Below, in pieces: positions 10,801-21,579 of a DNA stretch of 64,000 bases. The DNA is from Schistocephalus solidus (taxonomy: Eukaryota > Platyhelminthes > Cestoda > Diphyllobothriidea > Diphyllobothriidae), in assembly GCA_017591395.1 (NCBI GenBank), contig WEDG01002106.1, positions 1 through 64,000 of the forward strand. Direction: 5' to 3'. The notes beneath the pieces are model-generated. The model had not been told where the DNA came from. It saw only the letters and a list, made by a program, of their open reading frames with translations, and did no database searches. Positions within the stretch are counted from its first letter, which is position 1. Every line of letters begins with the position of its first letter. A program made the translations under genes and the position numbers.

Positions 10801-13760
10801 TTTGATTCACGAGGGTAGATTAGGCGCCGGTTCCAGTGCTTTCGAATTTTTCCAATATATTGAGAAGGCGTTCTTGCTCAAGGTGTGGACCAGAATACTT
10901 CAGAAAAAACGACGAGGAGTTTGTTACAAATGATGGGATGGAAAATACCGCGGCGATTATGGGAAGTCTACTGATTTCATTTACGTCTGTATATATAAGC
11001 AGTGGCTGTGTCGTTGACGTCCTCCAGAACTTGTTGCGTTTACGACATCTGCACAGCCGCATCGGCAGAGGACGAGTTCGCGCCTCCTTTTTTCTCCTGC
11101 TCATTTAACAAACCATCTAAATCGGATCCTGAGAATGGCGAGTGATTGTGATTAGTATCACTATGAACTTAAGGACGGTAACGCTTTGTTTTCTCGCATA
11201 TTGTAAAGAGACAGTTGGGAACGCAACTAAAGTCTTCTGTTCAGTGCTCCTGTTCTTGCGATTACCCTGAGCTGGGTAGTAACATTATTTCAATCAATTG
11301 GGGGTCTTAAACTAACTTGAAGACCACGAAGGCGTTTTATTTAATTAACATGTATGTGAAATTGGATTTCAGGTGTCTTGCCACTTAGCTAGTTATTTTC
11401 ATTCCGAGTACTCTTTGCTGTCGTTGCGTCGTTGGCAGTCCTTGCTCTCGCTAATCATGTGCTTTTTTCCCTTTGAGATACGTTATAATTTATCAGCGTT
11501 CTCATCAAACTAGTTCTGATATTTTCAGTAGGTAGGTTTATAAGCTATTGTGGATTGCATCCCTCGAACCCCTGTCAGCTTTTGTGAACGTTTTAACCTC
11601 AAACAATTGAGCGAAGTGCAGATTAGTGATTATTTTGTGTTGAGTTTTCGGCTTTGTTCGACCTGGTCGAGAGTCCCACAATTAATCTTCTCGATAATTG
11701 CCCTACTTTTAGTCATAGCCGCGGCTACATAAACAGCCTCATTTTCAGGAAAGGCAGGAGCTGATTGGTTGTGCTTCAAGCCCCGTGTTCTGTATTGTTC
11801 ACCTTCTTGTCCCTGTGATCCGGCTTATAACGATCAAGCTATCGAGGAGTTGTCACAAGCATGTTCCTGGGTGTATATATTTTATCTTATTATGATTAGG
11901 GACCAAAAGATGGCGTTGATGACTGACTTATGTTCTGTGGGTCTTCCCAAACAGAAGATTTCCCCTACCTTTGTAGTAGCTTACTCCCTGACAATCGAAC
12001 ACTCCATCCAAGATGAAGTACTCATTGCCTAATCCAGCTTCGGGAACGCCAAAGAAAAGCAGTTGTTATGACTTCAGGAATGACACGGGAAAGACGTGTA
12101 GACTTTCGTAGAATTTCCACTTCACGTCATCATTGCTTGTGGAGGGTGGAGGGGAGGGGGGGCAGGCAACGGTTATGCTGCCCAATTTTTCTCGCGTTGT
12201 GAGATCTTTGCTTAACTTAGATGGTCGTGTATTTCCTGAGGGTTAGAAGGTAATTTCTTGACGGGTTGGTTTTTAACAATAAAGCAACTCCAGAGTCTCG
12301 TCGTCATTCCTTTGGACTGCTGTTCCAGAAGAATATGCAACCTATGCCCATCTCTGCCAGCTGTCTTTGCAGTGGAAAAAGACTCTTGTTGGTTGAGGCA
12401 GCATCCAAATTGAAACGTCTCTGTTCTTGAGTTATCAGAATGGTTTTTTATTTTATCAGTTAGCCATTGCATTATCTAAAAGCAAATAAAGCGTCAAGGT
12501 CACCAGAATAAGCATGGCAAGTCTGACAGAGAGGTAGTTGGATGGAAACAGGGAAGGTTGTTATTTCATGTAGCGTTTCTTTCACATATTTCCTATCTAC
12601 AAGGAACAGGCAGTTTGCAAACAGCACGTTTACCAACATTTACTGGGCACACTTAGGCCTATTCCTCCGCGAGGAAGGACGCAGTACTACCCTCAATAGG
12701 GTCTTTTAAATGTTCATGTGAACTGGCGAGCTCTATCATGGTTCAAAACTTCAGTTCAGTGGGTAGGCAACCCAAAATGCCCAAAGGTAACTCGGGGTCG
12801 TATATTGCCGTTTCCACAGGACTTCAATAGTGGGTCAGGGAAGGTTGAGGACTGTCGGGATGGGCATTAAGCCTTTGTGTACGTGTGCCGTAGCATGGCT
12901 GATTTCTAGCTGTTAAGTAGAGTTCATATGAGTAGCTTAACCGCGTAGGGATAACCGAGCCGGCTACCCTCACCCTATTAAACCTACCGGTCGAGGCGAT
13001 TACCCGGTCGTGGCTGCCGTGCAGAGGACAACCCTGTAAAGCCAGAGATGAGCTTAATCTTAGGTAAAAGCCAGACAGGGCAACGGCGACTTACGTTCAA
13101 ACCACTTGAGTAACCTTTAATCCTTAAAAGATATAGCGCCTACATGGAAAGTGACGCATGCTTAATGTATCATGTGTAAGTTGCCTAAGAATAGCAACGA
13201 AATATAAATTTTCTGGCGAACACATTCCATTCATACTTCTTTTAAAGCAAACAATACTCTCATTTGTTTACGGAAGTCTTTTAGTTTTGTAATCTTTCTG
13301 TGGCACTTAATATTTCTATAAACTTGTGGCTTTTATACTACAATAAAATATTTTCAGTAAAAACTTGAGCTAGGTTAATGCAAAAGTTTCCTGAAAGGTA
13401 TCGAGGTGAGACATGCGCTCGAGTTATCAATCCTAACTAATGTTTAAGATGCCGATTCGTTTATGAACTCCGCGCAGTCTGTCTACTTAACTGGTATCCT
13501 GGACTACTTCGGCTGTGTTAATTAGTCTTAAAAACTTCGAAGTTGCCCTTAAACAGCTTTTGAATCAGCATGTAAATACATAAGGAAATGATCTTGTACA
13601 CTTTGTCCTGATCTAGCCAAAGGTCCGTGCCTCAAAAGTCTAAAATTTACATGCGTAGTGACGACTATTAAAATATAACAAATTTTCTTTAATTTAGACT
13701 CTGTTAAAGCACTCCTCATGAAAATATCGAAAAATGTCGATAAATGGAGTCACCTCTCTC
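7857..13760. other. Gene-poor unique sequence
   Basis: About 5.9 kb without a recognisable coding domain, transposon hallmark or tandem repeat. Open frames are short (60-96 codons), overlap on both strands and show no family motif. The stretch 12,700-13,100 is GC-richer than its surroundings but has no recognisable RNA fold or coding frame. Isolated splice-like sites occur on the minus strand (see findings). Confidence 0.5.
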
Positions 13761-13766
13761 TTTCAG

Positions 13767-13837
13767 GTGAATGAATCCAAACACACTTTTACTGCTTCTA
13801 ATTTTCGTTGGACTGGCATTTTTAATCAGATATAATA
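13767..13837 (+). CDS. Putative micro-exon gene, first coding exon
   Basis: A clear acceptor (cacctctctctttcag, ending 13,766) is followed four bases later by an ATG at 13,771. The frame encodes 22 residues, 'MNPNTLLLLLIFVGLAFLIR' plus two more, and stops at a consensus donor GTAAGT (13,838-13,843) in phase 1. The run of leucine and other hydrophobic residues from position 5 to 19 is a signal peptide or signal-anchor. The acceptor before the ATG suggests either a 5'UTR intron or spliced-leader trans-splicing, which flatworms use. I join it provisionally to the phase-1 exons at 37,981-38,737 (same strand, same phase). If the link is wrong, this is the start of another secreted or membrane protein. 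Confidence 0.5.
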
Positions 13838-13859
13838 GTAAGTTACCCGCTTTCTCTTA

Positions 13860-14734
13860 TATTTAATTGTAAATTTGATGCAATAGTTTCTTAGATTATT
13901 CTTCATGTGTCACTTAATACAATCAAAAATTTACTTCGGAACTAGCGTTTATTATTGTTAAGTGGAGTTCATGGCCCTGACAAACAATCGAATACTGTTT
14001 TTCAAGCATATTCGTGGCCATATAGCAAATCTCGCAGCAGTGGTGGGTGCAAAAAATAAATGTTCCAGTACGACATGCCAAGTACGTGGCAGAAGCGTGT
14101 TTAACAAAAGAAGCTAAAAAGGAAGCGTTTCCAAGATCCATCGGAAACACAACTGCCGAATGCAATGGCCTCAGACAAAAAACAGACCTACTCGGATTTG
14201 TCGCTAATGCAACAGAAGGGTTTGTTCGATGAATACATTCCTCCACCAAAAATGTTTATGTTTTTATCATGGCTAATATAAAAAAGGACCCTTTACTTAT
14301 AGCTCGCAAGTAGATAAAAAATCTAAATAAATGAAACGTTTACAGACTTCATAATTCTCTAATTGGCTGCCGAAGTATTCATTCAAGTTCGCTATATTAC
14401 TGCCGTGTGGCGAAGTTAAAATCCAGCTCATAAGATACCAGCAATAACCTACGAGAATTACTTTTCCATTCCGTAGTATCACTGCAGTTTAAACGAAACT
14501 GAAATCTGAATTCTGCTTGAAACTCAAAAGCAAGTATAACATCGAAGCAGATTTGATTATCATCAATACTTCAAAACCTACGCCTATTTATTCTGACAGC
14601 TATAAATAAATCTTCATTTAATTCTGCCAGTCAGGTTAAGTAGGATTAACTATTCTTTCTTTGCATATGTACACTCATTCGGTACCAATTCGAAGTATAA
14701 GAAAATATGAATAGAAAACTGAAAAAATTTGATT
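13860..14734. other. No gene recognised
   Basis: AT-rich sequence following the first exon of the putative micro-exon gene. Open frames on both strands at 13,923-14,249 show no domain. It would be intronic if the gene model is correct. Confidence 0.4.
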
Positions 14735-14752
14735 GAGAGAGAGAGAGAGAGA
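14735..14752. repeat. (GA)n microsatellite at a LINE 3' end
   Basis: The tract is followed on the plus strand by 'gaatacgctttattttgaa', which also follows the (GA)n tract at 39,663. The two loci therefore share a LINE 3' terminus read on the minus strand, ending in (TC)n. Confidence 0.8.
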
Positions 14753-14830
14753 GGAATACGCTTTATTTTGAAGTATAATTCAAAATTTTCAGCAAAAATA
14801 TAAACGGCAATATTCAAGTTACATATCAAC
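14735..14830 (-). mobile_element. 3' end of (TC)n-tailed LINE, truncated
   Basis: About 80 bp matches the terminus of the element at 39,663-40,560 ('aaaattttcagcaaaaa' is shared). The long open frame through 14,650-15,051 on this strand is low-complexity AT-rich sequence, not a recognisable protein. Confidence 0.55.
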
Positions 14831-15309
14831 GTCATTGCCCTGTGGAATAAAAATCGATGTACCAAAACTAAAGACAAAAATACATGCTGAAGAAATGGTA
14901 ATATAAAAATTATGTTCAGAATCTCAAAAGGTTCTTTAAAAATGATCTGAACATGTTTTCTGTAGAATGAAAATAGTATCCATATCTTCCGTTCTAAACT
15001 TAAAATCGTGATACGAAATCTCTGTAGAGCCTTCATAATTCGAATCTTCAAAAAGAAGTAACAAAAAACCCCATAATTGACCTAATTACCTTGTCCCTAG
15101 TTTCAGTATAACAGAGCCCATTTCTCAACTTCTTCGACTTTCGAGACGACCCCTTATCGTGTTACTTGAGTGTAGATTAGAGCCAATCAGTCGTCCTGAA
15201 GGCACACTCCTGCAGCCTAGAGCAAGGACGTGGCAAGATTTGTTCACTGGTTCAAGAGAACGATATGCTGCCACCACAGGCTTCAGAAGGCCCAAGGTCT
15301 GACACACTG

Positions 15310-15440
15310 TTTCCAGAGCTACTGGCGCGTGCCTGCTCGTTAGGCTGCTGGCCGGTATGTAATGTGAGACAAATCTTCTTACTGTCTGTCGACGTTTGCT
15401 AATCCTAAGGCCACTAAAAATACTTCTAGAGTTTCAGGAG
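15310..15440. repeat. Diverged copy of 25,045-25,165
   Basis: Both intervals share 'acgtgcctgct', a ggccg(g/a)tat block and a ctgtcgacg(t/g)ttgcta block in the same order. They form the left, more diverged edge of the 15-17 kb versus 25-27 kb duplication. The intervening 15,450-15,890 shows no clear match and no recognised gene. Confidence 0.5.
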
Positions 15441-15888
15441 TAACGACAGGGATATTGAAATACAATTTCTGTATAGTAGCCGTTCGCAGTTGGTGAGTTT
15501 CTGACCACAGACTGATCCACCATTCTTAATTATGTGTCAGTTAGTTGTCTAACACCGTCTTCAGCACTGCTCGTCGGGTTCACGTAACATCGGCAACAAG
15601 GGCAAAAGACATATAAATTTGAGTTCGGCAACCAGGGTAGATCGGGGCATACTACCTCCAGGTGACCGAAACAGCTCGATCTCAGCCCACACGGCATAAA
15701 CGCGCAGTACATTGCTGCGGACGCAAACCGAAGAACAGCCAAGAAGGAAGTTAAAACATTGGGTAAGCAGAACACAAATGGGGGTAAATGGCTATTGACG
15801 AAAAGAAACCAGAAAGTGTCCATGCCAAATTGTATGTAAGACCTCCGGAGTATCGGTACACGAAGCAGCCACCTAGACGAGACCATCT

Positions 15889-16092
15889 TCACTCAGCTCT
15901 AGCTGTATGCACTAATTCAAACTCTCTGGGGTATTCGATTTTCAAGGTGCATTCGGTTTCGTGGATGGTAAGTATACATTCAGATGGCGTGATCATTTCG
16001 TCTAAATTGCGATTTTTCGGTGCTTTATGCTTTAACAGCATGTGAGCCAACTCTATGTCCTCAGTGTCCTTTATCTGTGCGTTCAATGTCAT
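15889..16092 (-). CDS. Repeated small ORF of unknown function (copy 1)
   Basis: About 67 codons beginning 'MTLNAQIKDTEDIELAHMLL' followed by a Lys-rich segment and 'DEMITPSECILTIHETECTL'. A nearly identical copy lies at 25,602-25,793, and decayed versions without the frame sit near 30,610-30,740 and 33,430-33,560. No domain is recognised. The two cysteines sit in S/T-E-C contexts. It belongs to the duplicated block that precedes the 'MDLSVECL' segment on the opposite strand. It may be part of a retroelement or a hitch-hiking host exon. Confidence 0.35.
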   Translation of the reverse strand: MTLNAQIKDTEDIELAHMLLKHKAPKNRNLDEMITPSECILTIHETECTLKIEYPREFELVHTARAE

Positions 16093-16344
16093 TTGTAGGA
16101 ACCACCCCCACCACGAAACCAGCCGGCACTGGTGAGCTTACTTCCTAATTTATCGTTAATATACTGTTTCTTTCTATGTGCCATGCACATCGTGCGCCGA
16201 TGAGCAAGGCGGTGATTTTTGTGTAGATTTATGCTTGCCTAAAGGGCCTTTTCACTTTCAAAAGGTTGTCTTTATTTCTTCCGCGATTTAGAACTTAAGA
16301 GTTTCGCAAATAGAAAAATGTCTCTATAGCTACGAAAGTGTTTC

Positions 16345-16865
16345 ATGGATTTAAGTGTTGAGTGCTTGAAGGTTTTACACGTGCCCTGGCTGTCATATCG
16401 GTATTCCTGGTCAGGTCGGAGTTTGTGCGCTGCTCTAAAGTCAGAGAATATAAGCTCCACGATGTCATTCACTTCGTGGAAGCCTTTTGTTCGCCGTTTT
16501 ATGAAAATGACAGGTCATAAACTGATTGAGCAACTCTACCAGATTATCCGCCAAGAAAGTGCTAAATCCTCTACATTGAGGGACTCTGGTCGTGACGCGA
16601 CTAACGGATTTATTGCTGACCACTCGGCCAAGGTCGAGCGTTGGGGTGAGCACTTCGAGCACCTTCTCAACTTCGATAACGAACCCAGCACCTCCTCGTT
16701 CCCATGTGCAACGGAGTCTCCTCTCCCTCCTGCCTATGCAGTGCCATCCTATCCCTCTTCTGAAGGTGAAGTCGATGATGCCATGCAGAGGTTGCGCAAC
16801 AACATAGCACCTAGGCAGGACGGTATACCCACTGAAATCTACAAGTCTGATGTCAACACAATGGC
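16345..16865 (+). pseudogene. RTE-like LINE RT N-terminal fragment (copy 1)
   Basis: From residue 56 on, the frame resembles the RTE RT N-terminus: 'FIADHSAKVERWGEHFEHLL' followed by 'NFDNEPS', then a P-S-S-E-G-E-V block, and 'RQDGIPTEIYKSD', where active copies have A-P-G-x-D-G-I-P-A-E-I-Y-K. The usual A-P-G-x is replaced by A-P-R-Q. After 'NTMA' the RT sequence stops and an unrelated inverted zinc-finger segment begins. The first 55 codons ('MDLSVECLKVL...') belong to a repeated block found five times in the window and are probably not part of the original RT. RTE elements retrotranspose by target-primed reverse transcription; this fragment has no palm. Confidence 0.75.
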
Positions 16866-17112
16866 CTACTTTTGCGTGCCACGTGACAGAATATGCGTGC
16901 GCAGTGCGGACATTGAAGGTGGGTGGCGATACTACGCGTCAGACAGACATTTCGGCAACATATTACTGTCGAGACACCTGTGCGGAAACCGAATCTGTGC
17001 ATAGGCAGACGACTCCCAAAGGGCAAATGTTTCCCACCGTCGAGCCGGTCTTAGCGCGACACGCCAAACAGATTGCCGATAAATCGATCAGGCGAGTTGC
17101 AGGAAGTAGTTC
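16860..17112 (-). pseudogene. Inverted C2H2 zinc-finger tail fragment
   Basis: On the minus strand the sequence encodes a finger-like 'CPHCSRIFCHVA', best preserved in the twin copy at 26,560-26,728, typical of the tail of flatworm RTE elements. It lies antisense inside a plus-strand RTE copy, between its RT N-terminus (ending about 16,865) and its C-terminus (starting 17,114), where the palm domain should be. The apparent continuation of the plus-strand frame across this junction is fortuitous. Confidence 0.6.
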
Positions 17113-17113
17113 A

Positions 17114-17523
17114 TAGATTCGGGTGTACCGTACATCCGTCTGGTCTGTGCTTCTCTTTGGCCATCGAAGATGAGCGAAAACTGGAGATATTTGACCACCA
17201 CTGCTTGAGGATTATCCTCCGAGTGACACTGTCCGCAGTTGCTGTAAAAGCATCGCCGGGATATCCAAGACCATCAAAAAATGACAAATGAGGTGGTTTG
17301 GGCAGGTTCTCTGTGGCAAACCGCACGGGCTCAGTGTTACCGCCCTCAATTCGGCACAGCTACCTGATTGGAGGCACCGAAAAGGAGCTCAGGTTGAAAC
17401 ATCCCTCGACACAGTTGGTGAATGCATGGAACTGGTTCTTCGGCCTTTGATATTAGGTCCCCATTATTGGCGAAGAGAATGGATTGAGCTGTCGAGGTCT
17501 GCTGCTGGGGATGGTCATGCGTA
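17114..17523 (+). pseudogene. RTE-like LINE RT C-terminal part (copy 1)
   Basis: The frame shifts between two readings that together match the RTE C-terminus: 'RASVRSVLLFG' (normally V-R-x-V-L-L-Y-G-x-E-x-W), 'DHHCLRIILRV', then 'MRWFGQVLCGKPHGLSVTAL' (normally R-W-x-G-H-V-x-R). It ends near a stop at 17,523. It is almost identical to 22,551-22,961, and the duplication extends to about 17,817. Confidence 0.7.
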
Positions 17524-17817
17524 GGAAGGAACAATCCGTTCGAGTCTGGGTAGATCAGGCATGACCGCAGCCGTACCATGTACAAGTACACTAAATGGTT
17601 CTCTTTGATAAATTAGGTTGTAGTGATAGCAGACTTATACTACATCTACCGCGCTCTCTAGACTTTTACCCACCAGACCCCGGTAGCAATACAGAGTCAG
17701 GATGACAGTTGTCAGGCTCAAGCGCAATGGTTGACATGGCTGAAAAGCCTTTCTAAGCATGCCACATGTATACGTCTGGTCCGCGCACAATGAACCAGGT
17801 TTTCATTGACACAAGAT
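17114..17817. repeat. Duplicated block (with 22,551-23,253)
   Basis: About 700 bp matches 22,551-23,253 at constant offset 5,437 with few substitutions. It includes the RTE C-terminus and about 290 bp of 3' sequence containing 'gccacatgtatacgtctggt'. Divergence begins abruptly after 'cattgacacaagat'. Confidence 0.85.
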
Positions 17818-17879
17818 GGCGGCTGGAATCCTACCTGCGTGGATGCACCATATAGGTCTATTTAAGAAGGAACCTTTAC

Positions 17880-18040
17880 AATCGCATTCTCAGTCCTAAA
17901 TGAAACGATGTGTCCGATTATTCAAAGGCACGACATTCGGCCCCTTGTGACAGTTTAGAAGCGCGTCTATTGTTTAAAATGCGCAAATGCACTGAATTGC
18001 AATGAGGACAAAATCCCCCGAATCGCCCGCACTCTCTCCT
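17880..18040 (+). mobile_element. PLE flank remnant (5' and 3' pieces fused)
   Basis: The first part matches the sequence upstream of the PLE RT at 28,675-28,770 ('gaaacgatgtgtccgatta'). The second part, 'gcaatgaggacaaaatcccc', matches the sequence just after the GIY-YIG stop at 29,980-30,000. The whole PLE coding region is absent between them, so this is either a solo terminal repeat or a deleted copy. Confidence 0.6.
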
Positions 18041-18464
18041 TGCCCTCTCATGCGACAGTTCACTGTCCTCACGACCTGGCCCCCATAACGCACACACCAG
18101 GATTTACATACTCAGGGGATATGGAGCAGCCATCATCGTCTGAATCCCAGTCCACTGGTCAGCCACTCGACACACAACACATACACGGGGCCGACGGCGT
18201 GGTCTGGTGTAAGCGTCAGATTGGCAGCCTTCCAAGACACGGTTTCTAGGAAACCGTGATTTTATCAGGTACATTATGATGATTGTGATGGTGTTGTCTA
18301 TGTATTAGTGTAGATGGTGTGCGCTGGTGCGGCTTAGCCTCCGGTGGTTTACCACAGGTTATCGTGGAGGCGCATGTGTTCTTATAGGCCCAGGTGGTGT
18401 GTAAATGTGCGGGAACAGTGAGGGCAGTGAAGGGGGGCGCGGCGACTGTATGTCAGAGCCCCAG

Positions 18465-19336
18465 TCACTGGTTCACCAGCCTCCGTGCGATGGATTTGCA
18501 GGTGACCGACCAGGCCGAAGCGTGAGTTGAAGTTGCGGGCGCAGTGTGGGCAGGAGAAATTGGTAGAGGCTGGGGGATGTCATTCATGGTAGTGTGGTTG
18601 GCAGTGGCAGTAAGAATGGCAGGAGCGGAGGGTGTGCATAGTGTATTGGTGTTGTCGGCATTGCGGTGAATTCCGCTGTCATGGATGCGCATGTGACCGA
18701 GTAGGCCCATGCGATGAGTGATTGTGCGAGGACATTGAAGGCAGTGGAGGCCGCGATCTCTGCTGTGTGTTGGTGCTCCAGACACTGGTTCACCAGTCTC
18801 TCTACGATGGATTCGCAAGTGACCGATCAGGCCGATGCGTTAGGTGAATGTGCGGTCGCATTGAGGACTGTTTAGGAGAGAGTCTATCACTGATGGTGGT
18901 GGTGGTAGTGAAGAGGAAGGCGGTAGTGGGAACAACAGGCGATGAGTATTGGGATGTGGTCTCTATGATGGTGGGAGTAATGAAATTGATGCCAGGAGTG
19001 AGGGTGGGGAGTCTGAAGGGGATTGGCAGAATATGACGTAGAAGTTGGATTTGTCAGATTGTTGGTGCATTGCATCTGAAGATGTCCGTTCAGGCCGATA
19101 CGCGCGCGGAAGATGCGTTGACAGCGCGGGCATGTTGGCAGGGCCTGGGCATTGGCGGTGTTGGTCCGGGGCGCTGGTGACTTTCGTGCCGCTCTTTTGG
19201 CCTTGGCGGCGGCGATCCGGTTGGCCTCATAGATTGCTGAACCAGTCTTCACTGATCTTCTCCATGCCGGTCTATCCTGGGCGAGGTCCTCCCAGGTTAC
19301 CGAGTTTATTTGCAGTTGCTTCAGCGATTTCTTCAA
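18465..19336 (-). pseudogene. RTE tail: basic region and C2H2 zinc fingers
   Basis: Frame 19,336-18,887 starts 'KKSLKQLQINSVTWEDLAQD', continues through an 'AIYEANRIAAAKAKR' helix, and reaches a first finger C-P-R-C-(8)-I-G-L-N-G-H-L. After a shift, 18,818-18,465 adds 'HCLQCPRTITHRMGLLGHMR' and a further damaged finger ending near 18,400. The finger consensus CPxC-x(4,8)-IGLxGHLRxH is the repeated unit seen throughout this window. Nucleic-acid binding during retrotransposition is the likely role, which is an inference. Confidence 0.75.
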
Positions 19337-19345
19337 AGTGTCCTT

Positions 19346-20075
19346 TTAGCGTCGTTTTTGACCTCCCTGCCGGCGAGAACCCGTAGCGACATCACCGTAG
19401 AAAAGTCGTTTGGGTAGTCGCTCATCGTCCATTCTTACCAGGGTGACCGCTCCATCGCTTGTAGACTTCCGGTGGGATTGCGTCGGATCCCGGTGCATTA
19501 ACGCTGAAAATCTGCTGCACGGCCCGAATGGTTTTGTTAGGGAAGGCGGCAGCTCCAGGTCATTGTTCATTTTCACTTGAGGGAGCCGGTCAATGGCAGC
19601 ATCAGAGATGGCCGATGAGCAATTAAGGACACTTCTAAAGTGCTCGGCCCAGCGCTTCAGAATTTGCGATTTCTCTGTCAGCCGTGTTGTGCCTTCAGAG
19701 CTGAGCAGCGGTTCGGTCACCTTGATACACGGGCCATAGATGGCCTTGATGGCTTTGAAAAGGTTTTACAGTTCATTGCGGTCCGCATACCTCTGGATTT
19801 CCTCAGCCTTTCGGATCATCCAGGAATCCTGCATCTCCCGCAGCCGTTGCCGTACAAGGCGCCGGCATCTGAAGAAGGCTGCTTTGATGGCGTCAGTGCG
19901 AAGGTCCATGTAGGCTTTGTGTAGTCCATTCCTCTCCCTGAGTAAGTTGCTGATGTCAGCGTCATTGTCGTCAAACCAGTTCTGGTTTTGTCGGCGTGCG
20001 CCTCCGAGGACTTCGAGGGCGGTGGACTGGATGACATTTCACAGTTGGCACCATCGTGTTTCCACGGTGCCATTT
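19346..20075 (-). pseudogene. RTE linker and RT N-terminus, palm deleted
   Basis: Combined frames give 'ARRQNQNWFDDNDADISNLL', 'RCRRLVQQRLREMQDSWM', then 'MTEPLLSSEGTTRLTEKSQI' and 'RWAEHFRSVLN', the segment before the RT fingers. Soon after 'PPSL' the frame breaks, and the next recognisable piece is the RT C-terminus 'VRMDDERLPKRLFYGDVATG'. Fingers, palm and thumb, several hundred residues, are therefore missing. Confidence 0.75.
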
Positions 20076-20159
20076 TTATCTGGAGTATGTAGGTTCTCCA
20101 CTTTCTTGGTTATTTGGCTGCTGAAATCAAAACAGTGAGCAGGCCGAATAAACAAAAGA

Positions 20160-20990
20160 GTATTTAACTTACCTGGTGGCCGCTTACCTAGGGGCCTTCG
20201 TCGGGCTTGCAATCGGAGCTTCATCTGCGAGATGACGTGGTGGTTATCTGTCCAAACATCGGCATCGCGGATCGCCTTGGTTACCAGCACTTCCTGTCGA
20301 GCTCGACTCCAGAAGAGAACATAGTCCAGCAGCTGCCAGCGCCGCGACCGCGGGGGCATCCACGTGGCCTTCTACCGCGTCGGAAGGCGGAAGAAGGTGT
20401 TGGTCAGCAGGAGACGGTGTTCCGCACACGTTTGCAGAAGAAGGAGGCCGTTATCGTTACATCTACCGAGACCGTTGGGACGCAGTTCTCCTTACCAGGC
20501 TGTGTGGTCTGTACCGACGCGGGCGTTGAAGTCACTAAGGACAGTTTACTTGTCCAAATTCGGCACAGTCAGCAGCAGGGTGCGCAGGTCCTCGTAGAAT
20601 TTGTCCTTCGTCGCATCAGAGCTGGTCATTGAGGGAGCGTTGGCGCTGAGAATGGTGGCGAGCTGGTCTCATCGAAGAGGCAGGCGAAGGCTAATCAGGC
20701 GATCATTGAGACCCTGCGGCAGACAGGGCAGACGTCCTACAATGTCGTTCCGGAGGGCAAAGGCGACACCAGCATCACGTCCCTCTGCCTTTGGCTGGCT
20801 GCTCCAGAAGAAGGTGTAGCCGGCACCAACCTCCTCGAGCTGACCCTGCTCAGAGAATCAGATCTCGCTGAGAGCAGCAATGTACACCTTGTAACGCGCC
20901 AGTTCCCGCGCGACTAGCGCCGTCCTTCAATCCGGCCGGTTGCTCCTAGGATTGTCTACAAGGGAACGAACATTCCAGGCTGCTAGTGTA
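20160..20990 (-). pseudogene. RTE AP-like endonuclease domain
   Basis: The minus strand begins 'LAAWNVRSLVDN' near 20,985, the N-x-R-S-L start of an exonuclease-endonuclease-phosphatase fold. It passes an aromatic 'GYTFFWSSQP' region, 'LSDFNARVGTD' (usual G-D-F-N-A-R) near 20,520, and ends 'RRWQLLDYVLFWSRARQEVL' (20,350-20,280) with the C-terminal D-x-W-T-D-H motif reading 'DVWTDNHHVISQ'. The catalytic aspartate of the SDFN motif is present, while the final D-H reads D-N. Stops interrupt the frame. Confidence 0.8.
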
Positions 20991-21579
20991 AATGGACTTG
21001 TCAGAGCATCCTGGAGGGTATGGCGAGGGGGATAAGGACGGGAGTATTGTTGTTTGATTGAGTTTTACGACTGCGTATTTTGCGATCTGTGAGCCGCGGC
21101 CGGCTGCAGAAGACGTGATGACCAGCATTTGTTTAGGGTACCTTTTCTAGCCCCTTCGTCAGCGAGGAGGCAAGTAGTGCTGTCCCTAAAAAAGGCTGCT
21201 CGGACATCGCAGACGGCTGCCGAACTCCACTATGGGCCACGGTTTTGTTTTAGTGGGAGAACGACCAGAGTTAGCCTGGGCCGCCTACGGGGTTGCTGTC
21301 GCCACCACCGTAGGACTTTTTGAGAGGGGAGAGGTGGCAAGTTCGGGAGTCAGACATACCGGGTGTGGAGGCACACACAACATCGAACACCCTCACATGG
21401 TTTAGCCCGCCGGTCGTGATGGTTGCCCGGGGTGTGGCCGCTGGGAAGAACCAAAGTTCGAGGAGCCACAGGTGAGAGTTGGGTACCAGTTAGAGGCGGC
21501 CACAGGAACATTCACCACCTGTATGAAAAAAATGAAGACCAAATGCTATCTGTGTGGTGCTACCCCTTAACAGTACCGC

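Larger units (their letters stand above)
15905..17112. repeat. Segmental duplication, copy 1 (with 25,597-26,819)
   Basis: About 1.2 kb is nearly identical to 25,597-26,819 (offset about 9,702), apart from scattered substitutions and a short indel near 15,936. It contains the small minus-strand ORF, a spacer, a plus-strand RTE RT N-terminal part and an inverted zinc-finger fragment. Confidence 0.85.
18280..21500 (-). mobile_element. RTE-type LINE with zinc-finger tail, near full-length but deleted in RT
   Basis: This is the most complete RTE copy in the window. On the minus strand it runs from a GC-rich 5' region (21,500-21,000), through endonuclease (20,990-20,160), linker and RT N-terminus (20,075-19,500), to a fused RT C-terminus and basic tail (19,440-19,150) and at least two C2H2-like fingers (19,150-18,460). 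The RT palm is missing. From known relatives, such elements encode one polyprotein of about 1,000 residues or more. Frameshifts and stops make it inactive. Confidence 0.8.

Noticed and set aside
11372..11530. Open frame after a tttcag acceptor
   Set aside because: Only a short domainless frame; the acceptor has a poor pyrimidine tract and no donor or polyA signal fits.
14650..15051. 133-codon minus-strand frame
   Set aside because: AT-rich low complexity overlapping a LINE 3' end and (GA)n; no domain.
15481..15495. GTGAGT donor near 15,497 bounding a tiny exon
   Set aside because: The only possible exons would be 3 or 16 nt with poor acceptors.
16850..17116. Plus-strand frame continuing the RT across 16,865
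   Set aside because: It is antisense to a zinc-finger fragment; the RT similarity stops at the junction.
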